From Rhynchonema sp. JSB1_4 (Eukaryota > Nematoda > Chromadorea > Monhysterida > Xyalidae), in the NCBI GenBank assembly GCA_030248065.1, contig JASAMV010007536.1, positions 1 to 64,000 on the forward strand: a stretch of 64,000 nt of DNA, read 5' to 3'. This document shows, one piece after another, positions 24,301 to 42,100 of the stretch. The notes under the pieces were generated by a model that was not told where the DNA came from, did not search any database, and was given only the letters and a program-made list of their open reading frames with translations. A program made the translations under genes and the position numbers. The number at the start of each line of letters is the position of its first letter. The first letter of the stretch is position 1.

Positions 24301-27300
24301 ACATCATATTTGCTTTCAATCCCTTGAAATATCAATGGTCACTCATGCACAACACAGTGAGCTCGCAGTATTGAATTCCTGAAACTGTGAATGTTTTGAA
24401 TTGCCGACATACTCGAACAAAACGATGCATATTTACAATTTGCAGTATTGTTCATTCCACTGCAACTCCATCAATCCCCACCGTAACCCACCACCGTCAC
24501 CAACACAATACCACCAAACAATACGCACAAAACATCTGACACACGCACCAAAGTGTCGCACTCACTAATCCTCCACATCCTGTCCGTGGCTGCGTGTGTG
24601 CCCATGTGACCTTGCAGAATACTGTGCATCAGTTGGTTTGGTTGTTCTCGTTCTATTGGTGCAGGCCTTTGATCCTGGTTTCGATATCATGTACATTACC
24701 GACCTAATCAGTTCACAAGCAATACAAATCCAGTGCAGAGTTTCAAATGTTTTCAGATCACTTGAGTTTAGGCGCGTTTTTTAACATCATGTTAGATGTG
24801 TGAGTGAGTCACAAATTCATCAATTTCAAAAACAATATGCAAAAAAATATAGGTGTAGTCCAGAATTATTTGAACGGCCAATGGGAACTGAGTTGTTTTA
24901 TAGAGCTGGCTGCATCTTGATGGTATACATAAGGACTGTACAATAATAAATTGTTCTGCCGTACAGTAAGAAATTCAATACTCTGTGACCCATGGAAAAC
25001 CAGTCAAAACGACAAAAACAACACAATGCGACAATGGAAAGTTGTCCTGAAAGGCATACAATGCAATAGTTCTTTATTTGGTTGCGCTCAACAATGGTAG
25101 AATTCATCGTTTTTACTATTTTCATTTGCACATAGTTTCACTCATCATAATAAAGCACGCCAAATGTAATCTATACAACAAAAGTATACGATTAGTTGGG
25201 CACTGCACTCATCGATGTGCTGCCACACAAACACACACTTGATTCGACATATTGTGTCGACCCATACTCTTGGCGATAATAAGTTCCATCGAGCGTGTAA
25301 ATACAGGCCCTAACCGAAATGCGGAGCACCCAGAAAAGGAGTAGGCGGAGTCTGAGCCAGTCATTGGCTGTATAGCACGCCTACGGTATAAAGGGCGCAA
25401 TATGTACACCACAAAGCATGCGTTTATTTTCCAAAAGAGGACATATTATTTAGTGCTGTATAGTGTTTTACTGCCGGATGATTATTGTTGTGTATTGTCA
25501 CTTCTTTGGGATTTGTGGCTAATAATCGGGGCAGAGTGCCCCGGCTTTAGTTTATGCCCGGATAATCCACAAAATAAGTGGGTATTTTTATTTTACATTG
25601 TTGTGTAGGTGCTTTTCTTGATCACACTTCGCGCTTTGCGCGAGATTTTTCTCTTCACATGTGTTCATACCGCAAAGTCGGAAATGGCCTTTTGAAGGTC
25701 TTTCGCCGTGGAGTGACTAAATGATAGATCACTGCATCTCATCTATTTGTTTGATGTTTGTTGTACACTATTGAATCCCTAAATACAGGCAGACAGATTC
25801 GGTGCACTGCACTCTTGTATTTGACAGTGCTCGCTCTCCCTAATTTGCTATTTCCTTTTATTTTCCATCAGATCGGTTATGATGTGTGCAACATTTTGAT
25901 ATGTTTGTCCCTTTCTCATTTATCAACGGGTTTTGAAGCGTTTCCTTGAAAATTGAATTTCTGTGAAACCAACAAAACCGCGCCAGACATTTTCCACAAC
26001 ATAAATATAAGTGTAGATTACGTAAATGTTAGTGCTTTCACCGAAAACTCAGTTAAAGACCAGAACAGAAGTATAGATCCAGGTTATTTCTCAGCTAACC
26101 AGTTTACTGACCAAGTGGCAAACGGTTAGACGCCTTGAAACACCCGTTATATTCAAAGATCTAAAACGTGAACAAAAGCGCAGTGTGCGTTTATAATATC
26201 TGTTTACCGTCGTGCTTATCCTCAGCTAATACCCCGTTTATCACGGGTTCAAAACCACGGTTGATCCTAAAGTCCACACACCCGACCTCACAATATTTCA
26301 GTATTAAGCCCTGTTGATCGTTATTATACCATTGTAATGCTCTTTTGTGCATATTTGAGCTGATTTATCCCCCTGTGCAGTTTTGGTGGACCTTAAGTCC
26401 GTATGCCCCTGGTTGGCTCAGCCCCTGTTTAGGCTGTTATCATCTCCTGCTAAACACTGTATCCAACTTAAACATGATTTCGTCATTTGCTTACTTTAAT
26501 ATCTCTGAAAGCATTGAGGGATTAGCTGGGCTCGTGTGGTAAGCCGCTGATCTTGGGTTGGGACAACGGACTTTAGGGTGATGTTTATACACCACGAAGC
26601 TCAATTATCCATAAATGAGATGCCGTGCAGCAGGTATGGTTACAGTGTTCATTATTGCAACTGTAATTATTTCTGTGATCCAGCGAGCCACGCCCACGGC
26701 TAATAATATTGAAACTCATCACACCGTTGTGAAGAAGTGAACACAGAACGAAGGTATGGTGTATCCATATATATACCTACCATGCCAACACACTGCTGTA
26801 TAAATTTATGCAACCTAACCACCACGACCATATGCTATTGAGCAGTTTGTCTCCACAAGAGTGGCTCTTTGATTGGAACCTTTGTGGGTTTGATGTGCAG
26901 CGTAACAGCAACATCATCTGAGATTCATCAGCTAGTCTGATCATCATCGACATCGTCTGATGAAAATGTTGTTTGACTGTCTGATGTTTCATCACAACTT
27001 ATAATTGCTGGTTCCACTACAATCTGCAACTCCGATCGAACCCCACCCATTTTTTCAGTTCAATTTCCTGTTTAATGCTAATGCATGCGTACCGTAAATA
27101 TGAAAAAGTGAAATCCAAGCAGCCTCATTATTGATCTTGTTATGGACCCCAAGCTCAAGTGTAGCACTTGATACCGTACACCGAGCACGCGCCCGCAGCA
27201 TAATACGGTGGAGCCCCTCTCGATGACAATAACTTGTATGATCACGGGAATGAGCTATTGGTCGCCACACGTGCGCAAACATTCTTCAGAGGGAACACTT

Positions 27301-27849
27301 GAAATTGATCATTGGGGTTCTGAATGCAACGCATAATAACTGTTCGTTCACCAATTTATTGCAAGGGTCGCTCATTTCCATATTTTCTGCGCAACCATAA
27401 GCCAGACATTGTAATGGTTCCAGCAACGTATATGTAGGTTCCTTGGTTGATGATTAAAAGCATCCATTCTAGCAGGCTGATTGGGTGAGGGTTGGCAATC
27501 AGGGGACCACAAGCCGATTTACTGTTGTTTTGTCCTCTTTAACAAATTGATTAGGCTCGTGTGTTTACAACCTGCTTGTTTCAAATCCTCTTATTTTAGA
27601 TACAGTTGTTAACCATAACTTGTGGATTAATACCCAATGCCCTTATGTTTGCTGATTAGCAGTGCCATTTTAGTCCACGCTTCCGGTAACGTCATTTTCG
27701 AGATTTCCGGACAAGAACGTTACTTACTGTATGCAAATCATCGTTTTAATCGATCAGCATTTCGCGATTTCCGAAATGACAGCAATCCCAATTTTCAGGA
27801 TACGGCAACGAACAGTTCACGGAATTCGTCAGCTTAGAACCAACTATAA
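18312..27849. other. 9.5-kb intergenic region without a supported gene
   Basis: No conserved domain or consistent exon chain was recognised. Small inverted repeats occur, e.g. AAATCAAGTCGTC / GACGACTTGATTT near 20772 and 20838. A TATAAAGGGCGC string at about 25387, preceded by GC-rich sequence, is a possible core promoter but has no gene model attached. Single open frames such as 20502-20843 (signal-peptide-like start) and 23714-24241 lack recognisable motifs. Confidence 0.4.
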
Positions 27850-31211
<3,362 letters not shown>

Positions 31212-33140
31212 GTCTGCATTACTGGGTGATTCAAAAGAAACGTTATACATGTCCGAGAATAGATTTGAATGTCTGTGAAACATTGTTCATCATGTTCTCA
31301 TGTTAAATGGTTGTATCAGCTTATGGATCACGTTGTGAAGGTGGCACGCAAACAGCATCTGGCAACTGGCAGCTTAGGTTTCACACGTGTTTCCAATAAG
31401 ACCAAAGTTGACACCAGTAAAAATATTGTAGTGTAAATTGTGTTGTGACGTAATTGTCGTATACTTTTGTAATGTTGTTTCAAATCGCAAGGAGTTATAA
31501 CCAACAGCCAGACAGTACTTGTTGGCCACACGATAACCCAGTATATTTTGTACAGTATTCGTTGTGCTTTGCTTACACACCCAAGAAATGTGCACGTATT
31601 TGTGATATTTTTGTGAACACAATTTTCAGTTTTTATGTTATTACAGTATTTTGGCCAACATATTTCGTATTGTTCTCATTATCTATTCTCGTAATCGCAA
31701 ATACTACTTTTTATCATTTTGCACTGAATGTCTAGACATTTTGGAATAAATTGCAAATACAGATGCAATGCAGCTTACTGCCACCTTAAAAAGTAACAAA
31801 AAACACGAAGTGAAAATAATAAATCCGAGCCCCGAGGCATGAACAGATTCTCAAGTAGAAACAGACATAATAACACAGTCAGTCAATATTGTATTGCGGT
31901 GCACAGTGGTGTGTAAGCATGTGGAACTATTTCAGAACAAACATGCACAAACTGAAGAACTTCGTGACCCAAAATAATCAAATACAAAACTACAAGTACA
32001 GTGTATGAAGGTGGGTCCAAACGTTAGTAAAAAAGCAAGGAATGCTGAAGCTCCTTAAGCCAAAATACACTGGAATAAAAATATCAAGGTATAAAATACA
32101 GCAAAATTTGGCCTCATAGCAAGAAAGTATCGGAATGCATTACAAATCGAATTCTAAATAACAATATAGGTTTTTTAGTAGTTGTACCCGACAACTGGTG
32201 AATCGTGAAGTGCACACCAAGATTAATATACATCTTCAGAAAAGAAGAAATCAACGCTGCATGAATTATCTGCGGTGCAAATGTACACGTTTCCTTTCAC
32301 AACACGCAATTCAACTAAAAACAAAACGGAACCCGCTTATTTTTTTAAGGATATACACTGAAATTGAGATTGCGCCCTGAATAATATCAAGGTCAATAAA
32401 CATTGAATTACTGAACTGCAATGGTATTCACAAAGTAACAAAAATGAAAAACTCAATTCAGCAATTCAACAGAGCTTGCATAACACAATGAATAAACATG
32501 TTATGAAATCACAATAATGTCATGATAGTCAACACGTGGTTGATGTTGGATCACTGGTATACATATTTAAAGAATAAGGAATGAAAACGAAATAAGAATT
32601 TGGATAGAATGCTTTCAATAACATATACAGCAAATGTAAGCTAGAAATGATCGCGGGCCCATGGTAGTGCATTTACAAAAAACATAATGGAGTTGACGTG
32701 ATAAAAACTGTACGCATATGAAATTGCACAAAACAGAATCGAAAAAATTACAACGAAAAATGCACAAAATAACAAACAAAAGCAATTTGCGACAAGAAAT
32801 AGCAGCATAACAAACATAAATATCAAGTGAATATCTTTGGAATAAAATGGTCTCACAGTTTCGTTGGTTTCATGGTCCCGCTACACATTTACCATTGCAC
32901 GAACGAAATGTTGCAAAAATGCTCAGAAAAATTCAGGTATACGTCAAATAATAACAGGCCCGGTCGCAACTTGTACCATACTTTGCGTCAGTGTGCACTG
33001 ACCGGTTAGAGGTTCTGAGTGGATGCTTCAATCGGATATGGATAACCTGCAAGGCGATAGCTTCTTTCATTGACAAAATTTACTTTCATCAAAACAATAG
33101 TTTTTCCTGCCAATTTTCTTGTAACCGTCTCCCCACTTAA
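31212..33140. other. Intergenic region between two convergent homeobox genes
   Basis: AT-rich, with no convincing coding frame. It should hold the 3' untranslated regions of both genes. AATAAA at 31745-31750 is a reasonable polyadenylation signal for the OTX gene, 534 bp past its stop. Confidence 0.5.
31745..31750 (+). promoter_or_regulatory. Possible poly(A) signal of the OTX gene
   Basis: Canonical AATAAA downstream of the OTX stop codon at 31209-31211. Assigned by position only, in AT-rich sequence. Confidence 0.35.
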
Positions 33141-36100
33141 CTAACCCCCAAAGGCACATTGTTGCGCAGCAGTCACAGCAGTGAATTGGTGTTGATAGTG
33201 ATTGCTGCCGTTGTTGTTGTTGCAGTAGATGGCTGGGTCGGTCACCGAACGTTGCATTGGTGCTGGAGGCAGGCCGTACGCACTGGCTGTGCTGCAACAT
33301 TGACGGGCGTTAACACTGGGAACTGAAATCTATGAACGATGGTCAAACATCGATGGGGACGCAAAAAATGTACTAAGTGCAGTAGTCTCTTACCCTGTTT
33401 CGCCCTGCTTTCGCAGACAGACCGACGGGCCAGTGCGAACGCTTCTGGCAAATTCGTCTCCAAAAAGCCCCCTCTTGGCCTCTTGCCCCCTCTTGGCAAA
33501 GATCAGAACATCAGTGCACGCAGACCAAGTGGCCGTGGACATTTTCGATTGTTGTTTGTCGATACGGAACGTGACAATGACTTCAACTATGCAGTATAGG
33601 TCAATCCTTCGCCTAATACAGTCGACCTTCTTTGTAGTGACATAATCGGGTCAGTTTAACGACAGATTGGGGACAAAGTCGATTTCAAAAATAATCACCA
33701 TAAGACGGTTCCACAATAAAGAGTCTCACCACAAGGAATGTAGACTGTAACGCAGAAATGTCATACACAACAACTATTCCATTGCGGACTACAAAGAATA
33801 CACTTCACCGAACAACCATTTCAAACAGAGCGCGACCCCAGCCATACCCATAGACAGCATGTTGTGCAGCAGCAGCCTGATAGTAGCGGGAGGGATGAAA
33901 GAAATGATGTTGTTGGTGTTGTGCTTGGTGATGTTGCACGAAGGTGTTGGTTGTGGGTGGACCGAACGCATTTGGTGGTTGTTGTTGCTGCCACCACGTG
34001 TGACTCGGCAGCGTTGGTGTGGGACTGGCCAGGGTCGATGCAGGGGGTGCACTGGCTGGAAAGGGAAATTAGGGTGCCACTTGGTTGGCCAAAATTTGGT
34101 TCTCTGATAGACTTGTGATCATAGGGCGGAAGCCCGTTGTATATTCAAGCGAACACAGTTTCTAGCATAACTGAGGGCCACATTTAAAATTCAAACGTGT
34201 GTTCGCATCGCCCCACAAAGGTCGATGTCGAACTTAGTAATCGGATGTGACTTGACTTGGTGGCGCGTGATTCTTGCATTAAGGATAAAAAGAAATTTAA
34301 GGGAACCATTAATTTTGCCCAGCCTATTAGTTATTCACCTTAGGTCGGGGAACGCCTTTACGCTGGACGAAATTAGCGGCATCACAAAATTTCTTAATAT
34401 CCTTAATTCAAATGTCACGTTACCAAGGCAAGTCACATCCTATCACCAAGTTTGATACCGCTTAAAGTTACAAAATTGAACGAGATCTAAGTACTGATTA
34501 CGATCATCAAATCGAATTAACACCGCGAGTAAGTCAGTCGCAAGTGGTACTGCTACAGAGTTGCCATACCAAGTCGATAGCTCGAGGACTAAAATCATGT
34601 CCGGAACAAACACTTCATCATGAAGCAGGTTAGGTTGAGTTTAGCGAAACCTCTCCATAAGAGTGAAGTAACAGTTAGCTCAAGCTACGCATACATGCAC
34701 CGCGTGCCAAACGGCCAAAGTGTCCTTCTGAACGGTGTCTTTGCTGGAACGGCTTTGCGGTCTGGAAACGTGCTCGTGCGTATGCTGAGCCTGTCCGGCA
34801 CCTTCGTACTGCTGCTGGCTGTCTCATCGTCAATTTTGCCTGTTTGCTAAACGAATGCTGCTTCACAAATGCGTTGTGAGACAGCCAACGTTAATGTGGA
34901 ATTCAGTTTCAGTACACTGTATCGAGATCGAGCACAAGCATTTCATGACATGACAGATAACTTTTTTGTAGACATGACCGCCTTCCTTCTCCCGGTACCG
35001 TATTTGTCTCCCCTGATGTTCGCACAAGACTGAACCAGAGCAACTGAGGTTCTGAGGGTGAACCGAAGAAAAAATATTTAAAAAACTAAGTTTTTTTAAC
35101 AAAACGTCTGGGTCGTTTTTCGTTTTTTCAATCCTGAATTTTCTGATTTCCCTGATTTTTCAAGGAAAGACCTTAATTTTCGAAGAAAAACAATATTTTT
35201 GTCCAATATTTATAAAAACTTCGATCAATTTTTTATTTTGTCGAGATACGTCGATATACTGTACAGATTTTGATTTTCATCTACCCCCTGCTAGACTTGG
35301 TCAGATGATGTGGGCCAAATCCGAATGTTTGAAGCTCGCTAGAAAAAGGTTGAAACACATCTATACTACTAAAACAGGAAGACGTATGTGTGTGGCCCCC
35401 TCCCTCGGGAGCACGGGTCAATTTTCACGGGTAGCTTTGGGTATGCTAACGGGTCTTCGGAGGGGGGGGGGGGGGTGGCACGGGCGCGGCGCTGTAGCCG
35501 GGCCGTAGGCACGGGTCCCGTCCAGTGTATTTTGAAAACGAACCCTTGAAAAAATTTCTGCCCAACTCTGGATGTGCTTCGAAACCAGCGTGGGTGTAAG
35601 CACACATAAATTTGCTTTACGTTTCGCGTTTTCTGAAATACCGTACTGGACTGGACACGTAAATTGTTCACTTGCCCTTGAACCCTGCCCAGGGAAATAT
35701 TACAGGTGAACAACCACGCCCCTTATACCGTACGTATATTACGCACAACGCAGACGATCCAAAACCTTCAGGTATGTACGTTACAACGACGGCTGATGAC
35801 AACATTAATGGATTTGTTGGTGTCAGTTGCTACCATCACAATTACAATTTTCGTTTCACCACACTCAGCTTAGCACCTAGAGCTAATTTGGGGCAGGGCG
35901 CACCAGATCCACAGGCACCTGCATTATTTACGCTCGAAAAAAGCGGTACATACAGGCTGGTAGGAAAGCAAGATCCTGCATCATTGGTTATAACGACACA
36001 ATCAGGATGTATCCTATGTGTGTAATATAATATCAGCACAAACAGGAACAATGCACCCTGTTGGCAAACGCATAGCGGTTAGGTATACACACAGTAAGCC

Positions 36101-39100
36101 TGACACATCCGTGGATAAGCATTATCGTGTCCGGTTGCCCCAACATCGGTTGACATTGGCTGGCGAAAGACCTGCTTACGTGTCGTCTGGGTCTTGCTTC
36201 TAGGTTTCCGACCAACGAGCTTTTAATCCCATCGTAAAGTGCATCGTCGAAACAATAATGTCACAATTGAGAAACATGAACGACAGTGATTTCATTCTTC
36301 GCATCGGCTTCTACATTTTTGAACCGACCACCTATCCATGCGCATTGGGATCCAACCTCGCCCAAACACGTGCTTGTGATTTGCCAGGATTCGTGTCCGA
36401 AGGCCTTAATTATATTCTTGGGCTTGCAAAAGTCAACTTCGAAGTGATTGATACAAGTCATATGTCGTGGAGCGACCACCTTCAGTCAGTTTATAATGGC
36501 ACAGGTACGTTTATCCCTGAACATTCTTTTTGTAAGCCTATGTACATTCCATACCCAGTCAAATGAAATGAAGATAACTTTTAGGTCGTTACTTCATTTC
36601 ATAATTCCAAAGTGTTTGACTTCAAAAACCACGCTTTTCAGTGGACACATCCGCACAAGCACTGACACCCAGGCCCGAAAGATTGCGTTTCGCGATAGCT
36701 TCAACATCAATCTGGGCCTGGAATGAATGGACATACGCGCTGGGCACGTCTGATCACACCCATGACTTTACACACACTGCCTTTGGCTTTTTCTTCGTTT
36801 ATGATGTCTGGGTTTGGATCTCACTTGCTCTTGTCTTGGTGCTGTACAAGTTGTACACATTCGCTTGCGGGCTGATGATGCACCAGAAATGTGCAAAATG
36901 CAAACATCGATCACAAGATTGTACGACATTTCGTTCGTTCAACTTTCATATGATTACCGTCGCATTTTTTCTGCTGCTCTTTGAGTCGCTCTACGGCAAC
37001 GGACTTCTGACGTTACTAATGCGAAAAAAGAACGCACATCAATTCGATACGTTCGACGAATTGCTCAACCTATATGAGAATAACAAGCTAAACCTGATTG
37101 CACTGGAAGACGGCGGCTGGCGCGATGTGCCGGAGCCCGACGTGCACCGGCTGATCAACGCGTTTCAACGAAAGGAGCCCATCTGGCACGAATACACGTT
37201 CGAGCCTCACAAGCAGAGTGTAATCAAAGGAGATGCCGTCTATTTGAATGTCGAGACGGATGTACTACAATTGGAGAAAGAAAACTGCGGGACAAGGTGA
37301 GCTCAGCTCTTATAACAACGCAATGCCATCATTTTCAAATAAACAACAGAACTAAGGGCGAACATGGCATTGTATGAACGAACAGTGCTAGCTAATTTGG
37401 TCGAGCGTGTTATTCTACAACCACGTGCAAGTCAGCCCACCTGAACTTCAGACATGTCTTCTTGCCGTCGTTGGGTTATACGAGTAACGGTCTGCTGTTC
37501 AATAAGAAGGTACCTCATACGATAATAAATCGCATCAACTCAGCGATCGATCAGTCACAAGTGGCACTGCAGCACATCTATGATCGCCATATAAGGTCGA
37601 TGCAAAGACGAGCAGCATGCCCGGGCAAACCAGGCCACAAAGAAGCAGGTAAAGACCGGTTATCAGTGATCCGGTAGTTTTCTGCAACTCCAGAATCCAG
37701 TAAGGATTCACTGTTATTCGCAACAGAATTCAGTGAGGTTGTTTCCAACCACGCACGTTAATACCGGCATTCTTGTGCTTTTCTTTGTAGGTAACTCAAA
37801 TCAAACTGAAATCCATTTTGAGGCCAGGAGCCAGTGCGCTTGTTGAACATGTCTGGCACATTCCTGCTGCTGCTGGCCGGTCTGTCCGTCAGCTTCGTTA
37901 GTCTTCTTCTCGAATGCGGCTGGCAAAAATCACGTTGTGCCGGTCGAACTTGTGATTTGGAGTTCAACGCACTGAACAAATGTGACACAGTGACAACTCG
38001 TCGTCACAATTAGGGAACGCGATCAGGAGGTATCCGACACCCCACAACTACATTTTTGGGTGCCGGCCGATGAGGAAATTTGAGACTATCAAAGTTCGAC
38101 ACCTGGCACTTTTTTTCGATGCCGACAGCCGACATTGACCGAATGATCAAACAATGGGTATTCGATGCAAATGTTTCGTTAAGCTTGATCGATTAGTAGC
38201 CGCGAGACTTTTGGGCCTTTCCAACATACTAACAAACCATATGTTTCAAGGGTTTAGCCGAATGCATAACGGGTTGAAACATCAGCAAACTCGCCACCAT
38301 GGAACTTTTATCGCACACACTACCCTTGGAACATCCTATTACACGACCAATATCATTTTTTATTCGTTACACCTACCACAAGATATGGTCAAATCTTTCA
38401 ACGTGGTCAGGGACTATTTTTGGTCCATGACGACCGGGTCCGGGAAGACCTTTAAAGGGGCGGACTCATTGCTAAAAGCACTCGTTTTATATTTTCAACT
38501 TGTACCTGGGATATGTGCGATCAGAACAACATCAAGATTAAATTAATCGGATGAAAATCGACCGAGGCTGCATTTTTATTGCAAATCAGGGGAACCTCGA
38601 ACTCTGGCCATGAAACATTCAGAAAAATAGTCGTTTTATATGAAAACAAAGGATGGTGCATTTGATCACTGCGTGGGTGCATTTGATCACTGCGTGACGT
38701 GGCTGTCAGACCTCAAGTACACCAAGAAATGTGTCTTATAGAAAGGACTGTTTTTCTGAATGTTTCATGGCCAGAGTACGAGGTTCCCATGATTTGCAAT
38801 CAAACTGCAGCTGGTCCAAAATTATTTTTGTTCCTAGTCGACCCGATTCAATCGCTTCGATCTCGGCCGATTCCGAACCGATCGGCTTAATCTTGGTGGC
38901 TTTGTGATGGCGCGGGTCTCAGCTACACGCTGAAACCATAAACAGGGCACTTTTAGCAATAAATCGCCCCCTTTAAGCTCACACTGTGGGGATCAGCGGG
39001 TTCAGACTATGACATACCATAAAATGGTTGGCGCTATTGGATTTCTCGAACCCGAAACCCCCACACATGTTGTTTTTGACGTCGGGTGTTTCTGTTTATC

Positions 39101-42100
39101 AGGGGCCTAGTTTTGGCAGATGAAGACGATGTACACTTTCCGGCTTACGTTTGGTGTCGTAACTTTAAATTCCCAGAACCGATTAACCCCCAATTTTGCA
39201 CATACATACGTGTAACATGAGTGGATGCAAGTATGGTGTAAGCTACTTAAAAACTGCTGCTTTTTAAGTATTTATAGCAGTGAAAGAAAATTTCATACCC
39301 GGCACTAATTCATGAGAGCCATATTCTGGACACGCGCTACCGCGATATATGAAAATTTTCAGTACGCGCTTTCGAGTTTGGTTGCGAATCAAAGCAATGT
39401 TTTTGTATATTGGTAATGTTTTCTAAGTACTACATCAATACTGCAAGTATCAGTCGCGTGAGAAAGTTCTAGGTGCAGAAACGAGCAACACAATTTTATG
39501 TATATGTATTTGTGTATCAGTACATGTAACCGGCGTTTGTGGACCAAGCCCTGTTTATCCTCTTCCAATCCCTCTAATAACGAATAGTAGTCTAACACCT
39601 TCAGTCCACAAACAACTGCTATTCTATTTTTGGACCTATGTGAAGGTAAATCTGTGATCAATTGACTTAGCTTTCATGTTCTCACAGGCAGGAATAGCGA
39701 TATTGTCTTTATTGGCGTTCGCAAGAACCTGGCACTGCGTAAACATGTTTGAATAAAGCCTATTTACCTAGTACCGTATGGGGAAAATGTGCACCCACCA
39801 GCCACCATGAGGTACCTACTGTAGTTCTCGCTTGATAAGCCGATGGTGCAGTGCTGGTGGAAGAACCGGACGTGGTTAGTCAGTAGCTCACATTACAGCA
39901 TGCATTACACTGGAGGATCAGGTTAAGTCCAATCAAAAAGAAACGAACCTGAGTTGTACTGCGAATGTGCCAGCTGATGGCCGACCATGGACACACATCG
40001 CACCTGTGGCACGTGCACACCTTGCAGCGAACCGATCGGATCAAATTTAGAAGACAGAAATGGTGCACCTCAAAGGAATATCTATGCGTTTGTGAAGCTG
40101 TGACGTTCTTGTGGCACGTTCACAGCATTGTGCCGCGTGTATAACGACTGTCAAGCAGAATGCTTTCATCAGAGATGCACACCTTGGATGCGTTGCTGCA
40201 TACCGACCAGTGTGGCGGCTGCTGAGAAGTCCACAGGGTTCGGCACAGTTGCTGCCACAAGCGACTGCAACATCAGAATTAATGAAAACAACACCACAAA
40301 CAAAACAAACGGTGACAAAACTTACACTTTAGTCTTAATAATTTGGCGATGCTTTTACCTGCAGATTGAGCGGTTTTGGCGACGAAGCATCAAGTGGTTG
40401 GGGTGATTGCACTTGAGGCTCTGTAGCGCTACTGTCGCCCTCGGTCTCGGCTCGTTGGAACTCCTGTGAAAAAATTGCAGTTTTCGCTCGAGTAACGGCG
40501 CAGTGTTAAGAATAATCAGTGATCTTATTACTTGGAAACAAAAAATGCAAAATTCATTGCATAAATGCAAAGGTCGATTACCATTCAATTCAATGGTTGA
40601 TGGAAAACGAATCCTCTCCATGTAAAGGCAAACTACGCCAACACGAGCCCGATTTCGCAGCTGGCAGATTAGTGAAACATTCTGACGTGGCTGCTGATTT
40701 GGGAATTGTTACACGTTAAAGAATACAAAGTGGAGGATGATGATTTTCTGTTTCTATTCGTTTTCAATACACACTACCTTCGAAATCGGGCTCGTGTTGG
40801 TGTAGTTTGCCTTTATAAAAGCCAGAAACATAGTTGAAGAAAAACTGATCTTGCTATTGAATATATAGTATGTGAGTGAAATATAAGTTATCCAAATGTT
40901 GTTGGCTTCAAAAAAAATCTGCTGATCTTGAATAAATGGCAACAATGACGACAAAAGCACAAAAACACACCACCAGTGATGTAGTTGGTCAGGTACCTCG
41001 AGCTGGCGACCTGGCAAACTTTAGAATTTGGGGAAGTGTGACCAAAATTTTTGCTAAAGATGGCCTGAAAGACGCGTTTTTGCCATTTTTGGGTAGCTCA
41101 AGCTAGCTAGCAGGCAGTTTGAGGCGGGGTTTAAGATTTGGCAGCTCTAGCTAGATACCAACATAGCTAGGAGACCAACCCGATTCCAATACTACACCAC
41201 TGGGACACACCACAATAAGGTGCAATCCGATTTGGGAGCGCGCACGCGCTCACCAACCAATAAATTTTTTATGCAAGCCTTGTCTTGATTTCAATATTCA
41301 GGTGTTGACATTTGTCATGTTATTGCCTAAACTATTAGCGAAACATTTCCCATCAATTTACCGCAGCGCGAAACAATCACCCAGGCGGTATTCCCCTCCC
41401 TGAGCCTGATTTCATTCAACCAACCACGTCATCAAACAGCGAGTCATCCAAATGTGTCTCCACGGGTGATGTCGTGTTCTCCATAACATCCTGCAGACTA
41501 TCATCATGCACAACACTGCTGCCGTTGCAGGTGATGTCCTGCAAATGCAAGTGTAGTATTCGAGGTTGGATCGGGTCTTTCTTTCGGTATTATTGACGAT
41601 TTTGCGTAGCACGTGCACAGTTCATATTTTGCCACGAAAGTTGCGCAAACACACAAATGAGTTAAGAGCCAGGGATATTTTAATCTTTGCAGTAGGTTTG
41701 TGAGTGAGGATAAAGTCTCAGGCACCCAACAAAATCCCAGAAGACCAAAAACCTAATTTCTGTGTCCTTCCAAGTTTTACGTATTTTTACACCACTATCT
41801 TTCCATCAGTTTTACATCACTGAATGCCTGACGTTATCCTTCATAAAAACAAACCAAGGATTTTGTGAAAGTAACCAAAAATCTCTGTCTTTCCCAAGAA
41901 ATTCAGCGCAACCAGCCTGTGCAGCCAGCATCACGCCAGCACCAGTGCACGACGTGATCTCATGTGCACTGGCATTCTTGTTGTCGTCATCGCAGATTTG
42001 CAATCGACCCTCGTCATCATTGTTCAGTTCATCAAATGGATCACGATAACCGACTGTTGCAGGAGGGGGCTCGTTTGGGGTTGATGGCTCGGTCGATGAG

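Noticed and set aside
25280..25420. Possible LTR or promoter with TATAAAGGGCGC
   Set aside because: A TATA-like box is present, but I found no matching second LTR, primer site or downstream gene.
38154..38546. 131-codon frame with TTGSGKT resembling a P-loop
   Set aside because: No other nucleotide-binding motif, no exon context, and it lies in an intron of the homeobox gene; the motif is likely chance.
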